Shown: piece after piece, positions 6,118-7,893 of the stretch | Layout: the number at the start of each line of letters is the position of its first letter | Position numbering within the stretch: position 1 is the first letter of the stretch | Assembly: GCA_007129525.1 (NCBI GenBank) | Contig: SKVI01000257.1 | Location: forward strand, 1-7,893 | Length of the DNA stretch: 7,893 bases | From: Gemmatimonadota bacterium | Lineage (GTDB): Bacteria; Gemmatimonadota; Gemmatimonadetes; Longimicrobiales; Gaopeijiaceae | Direction: 5' to 3' | Notes under the pieces: model-generated | The model's input: the letters and a program-made list of their open reading frames with translations, nothing else | Told to the model about the DNA's origin: nothing | Database searches by the model: none | Translations under genes and position numbers: made by a program

Positions 6118-6180
6118 AGGCTCACCTGCCCGACCAGGTCCCACCCGTCTTCGTCTGCAGCGTTTTTCGTTCATAGCCAC

Positions 6181-6185
6181 GAGGT
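6181..6185 (+). promoter_or_regulatory. Ribosome binding site of fabD
   Basis: GAGGT ends 6 bases before the ATG at 6192. It lies at the end of the 74-bp plsX-fabD gap (6118-6191). That gap otherwise holds only a short 5-bp inverted repeat (6124-6128 with 6135-6139) and a T-run near 6162-6167. I see no convincing promoter or terminator there. Confidence 0.5.
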
Positions 6186-6191
6186 TTCTCC

Positions 6192-7112
6192 ATGTCGACG
6201 GCGTATCTCTTTCCCGGTCAGGGTTCTCAGGAAGTGGGGATGGGGCGGGCCCTCGCCGAAGCCCATCCGGTGGCCGCCCGGACCTTCGAAGAAGCCGACG
6301 ATACACTGGGCGTATCGCTCAGCCGGGTCATGTGGGAGGGCCCGGAGGACGAACTGGTGCAGACACAGAACGCTCAGCCCGCCATCCTGGTGCACTCGGT
6401 GGCTGTGCTACGGGTGATGGCCGGAGGCGTGGAGCCCGTCATGGCCGCCGGTCATTCCCTGGGCGAGTTCTCTGCCCACGTAGCCGCCGGAACCCTTGGC
6501 TTTGCCGACGCGCTGACCGCCGTCCGGCGGAGAGGGGAGCTCATGGCTCAGGCCGGACGGGAGCGGCCGGGCACCATGGCCGCCGTGCTGGGAATGGATG
6601 ACGACGCGGTGAAGGAGGTCTGTGCCCAGGTTTCCACCGAGACCTCCGTCGTGGTCACGGCGAACCTCAACTCGCCGGGGCAGGTGGTGGTCTCCGGCGA
6701 TGTGGATGCGGTGGAGCGATCGATGGAGGCCCTCCGGGAGGCGGGTGCGAAGCGGGTGGTACCCCTCAACGTGTCCGGAGCCTTCCACTCGCCCCTCATG
6801 GAGCCGGCGCAGGGGGGATTGCGTCAGGCGCTGGAGTCGATAAAGTTCGACCGACCCCGCTTCCCGGTGGTGTCGAACGTCACCGCGACGCCGGAAGACG
6901 ATGGCCCCCGGGCGCGGGAGCTCCTGGTGGAGCAGCTTACATCGCCGGTTCGTTGGGCGGAATCGGTGGGCACCATGGTAGAGGAGGGGGTGGAGCGCTT
7001 CCTGGAGCTGGGTCCGGGGTCGGTCCTCACGGGACTGAACCGGCGGAACGCCCGGGGGGTTCCGTCCGAGGCCCTGGGGACGCCAGAGGATCTGGCCGGC
7101 CTGGGGCTCTAG
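6192..7112 (+). CDS. fabD: Malonyl-CoA:ACP transacylase
   Basis: FabD moves the malonyl group from malonyl-CoA to acyl carrier protein, supplying the extender unit for type II fatty acid synthesis in the cytosol. The 306-residue length is normal (about 305-315). Seen: AYLFPGQGSQEVGMG at the N-terminus (oxyanion-hole Gln), AGHSLGEFSAHVAAG with nucleophile Ser89, VRRRGELMAQA with Arg114 (malonyl carboxylate contact), ANLNSPGQVVVSGD, and VSGAFHSPLMEPA with catalytic His199. These are the complete active-site residues. The ATG at 6192 is preceded by GAGGT. It lies 74 bp after plsX and 59 bp before fabG; the usual fabH is missing from this position. The stop is TAG at 7110-7112. Confidence is very high; a polyketide-type acyltransferase is unlikely given the cluster. 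Confidence 0.97.
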   Translation: MSTAYLFPGQGSQEVGMGRALAEAHPVAARTFEEADDTLGVSLSRVMWEGPEDELVQTQNAQPAILVHSVAVLRVMAGGVEPVMAAGHSLGEFSAHVAAGTLGFADALTAVRRRGELMAQAGRERPGTMAAVLGMDDDAVKEVCAQVSTETSVVVTANLNSPGQVVVSGDVDAVERSMEALREAGAKRVVPLNVSGAFHSPLMEPAQGGLRQALESIKFDRPRFPVVSNVTATPEDDGPRARELLVEQLTSPVRWAESVGTMVEEGVERFLELGPGSVLTGLNRRNARGVPSEALGTPEDLAGLGL

Positions 7113-7156
7113 AGAAGTCCGCGAGGGAGTGGTACAAGAGGCGAACCTGAACGACC

Positions 7157-7170
7157 AGGGAGGGGGAGGG
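7157..7170 (+). promoter_or_regulatory. Polypurine ribosome binding site of fabG
   Basis: A purine-only G/A run (AGGGAGGGGGAGGG) ends one base before the fabG ATG at 7172. Its 5' part gives Shine-Dalgarno matches at usable spacing. The rest of the 59-bp fabD-fabG gap shows no promoter or terminator. Confidence 0.5.
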
Positions 7171-7171
7171 G

Positions 7172-7893
7172 ATGGCTCAGGAGCTCGAAGGAGACGTCGC
7201 ACTGGTGACGGGTGGCTCCCGTGGCATTGGCCTGGGGATCGCCCGGGCCCTGGCGGAGGGCGGAGCCGCCGTGGCCATCATCGGCCGGGGAGAAGAGAGG
7301 GCGCAGGAGGCTGCCGACTCGCTTCCGGGCTCCGGCCATGGAGCGTTCGGATGCGATGTCTCCGACCCGGGTCAGGCGGCGGAGACGGTAAAGGCGGTGG
7401 AGGCCGCCCTGGGCGGCGTCTCCCTCCTGGTGAATAATGCGGGGATCACCCGAGACAACATCCTCCTGCGTCTGAAGGATGAGGACTGGGATGAGGTCAT
7501 GGGGGTCAACCTCAAGGGCGCATTCAATATGACCAGGGCAGTGACAAGGGGGATGATGAAGCGCCGGAGTGGGGTGATCCTGAACATCAGCTCAGTGGTC
7601 GGGATCACCGGGAACGCGGGGCAGTCCAACTATGCAGCCTCCAAGGCCGGCCTCATCGGCTTCACCCGGAGCGTGGCACGGGAGCTGGCTTCGCGCCAGA
7701 TTCGTTGCAACGCGATTGCCCCCGGCTACATTGACACCGACATGACCGCCGCGCTGGACGAGGGCCAGACGGCGGCGCTGCAGGAACAGATTCCACTGGG
7801 GCGGCTCGGTACCCCTGAAGACGTCGCAGGCGTGGCCCGCTTCCTTGCGGGGCCTGGGGCTCGCTACATTACCGGGCAGGTTCTCGCCGTGGA
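7172..7893 (+). CDS. fabG: 3-oxoacyl-ACP reductase FabG, 3'-truncated by the window edge
   Basis: FabG is the NADPH-dependent beta-ketoacyl-ACP reductase of fatty acid synthesis, a short-chain dehydrogenase/reductase normally active as a tetramer. The frame stays open from the ATG at 7172 to the window end (240 full codons), so only the last few residues (family length about 245) are missing. Seen: cofactor motif TGGSRGIG (residues 13-20), CDVSD at 61-65, NNAG at 88-91, and the catalytic tetrad Asn113 (GVNLKGAF), Ser141 (NISSVVG), Tyr154 and Lys158 (YAASK). APGYIDTDM (183-191) and the terminal ITGQVLAV match FabG and not other family members. Arg17 in the glycine motif and Arg39 after strand 2 suit NADPH. 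It follows fabD by 59 bp with a purine-rich ribosome binding site; acpP and fabF would be expected next. Confidence 0.96.
   Translation, partial: MAQELEGDVALVTGGSRGIGLGIARALAEGGAAVAIIGRGEERAQEAADSLPGSGHGAFGCDVSDPGQAAETVKAVEAALGGVSLLVNNAGITRDNILLRLKDEDWDEVMGVNLKGAFNMTRAVTRGMMKRRSGVILNISSVVGITGNAGQSNYAASKAGLIGFTRSVARELASRQIRCNAIAPGYIDTDMTAALDEGQTAALQEQIPLGRLGTPEDVAGVARFLAGPGARYITGQVLAV

Noticed and set aside
6124..6167. Terminator between plsX and fabD
   Set aside because: Only a 5-bp stem (ACCTG/CAGGT) is present, and the T-run lies more than 20 bases away, so it is unlikely to terminate transcription.
5104..6306. Long minus-strand open frame of 400 codons
   Set aside because: It mirrors plsX, has a His/Arg/Gly-rich composition without recognisable domains, and is explained by codon bias of the plus-strand gene.
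7129..7437. Plus-strand 102-codon open frame at the end of the window
   Set aside because: It is in a different frame from fabG, whose SDR motifs begin at 7172 and continue to the window edge. Its product is Gly/Arg-rich and unrecognisable.
1..7893. Mobile elements, CRISPR arrays, toxin-antitoxin or defence genes, tRNA or rRNA genes
   Set aside because: I looked for terminal repeats, regularly spaced repeats, transposase or integrase motifs, and RNA genes on both strands and saw none; conserved housekeeping genes fill nearly all of the window.

Overview
The window is a dense, all plus-strand piece of a high-GC bacterial chromosome. It holds ten genes with very short gaps or start/stop overlaps. 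I see no tRNA, rRNA, CRISPR array, insertion sequence, phage gene or integration site. The strong G/C preference at third codon positions, the gene content (Zn-type L32, acetate kinase, succinyl-CoA synthetase) and the gene order fit a free-living high-GC phylum. A Gemmatimonadota-like organism is my best guess, but this rests on general impression and not on a marker I could test.

Layout. Positions 1-3106 carry the 3' part of sucD (succinyl-CoA synthetase alpha), a protein combining a degenerate PTS EIIA-like domain with two CBS domains, ndk (nucleoside diphosphate kinase) and a short 3-hydroxyacyl-CoA dehydrogenase. Acetate kinase (ackA, GTG start) follows at 3103-4320. An AT-richer stretch of about 83 bp (4321-4403) looks like a promoter/leader. 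After it comes the classical lipid/ribosome cluster: yceD (DUF177), rpmF (L32), plsX (TTG start), fabD, and fabG, which runs off the 3' edge.

How the genes fit together. The first half deals with acyl-CoA and phosphoryl-group metabolism. SucCD and AckA both make NTP by substrate-level phosphorylation, Ndk equilibrates GTP and ATP, the dehydrogenase handles short-chain acyl-CoA, and the CBS protein is a plausible adenylate sensor (inference). The second half makes acyl-ACP and acyl-phosphate for membrane lipid and is tied, as in many bacteria, to ribosomal protein L32.

This is mostly conserved housekeeping DNA. I found no convincing new system. The most interesting points are the EIIA-like/CBS protein inside the energy cluster, two mutually exclusive hairpins just before its start codon, three TGACCC half-sites around the yceD start, active-site substitutions in the acyl-CoA dehydrogenase, and the absence of fabH between plsX and fabD.
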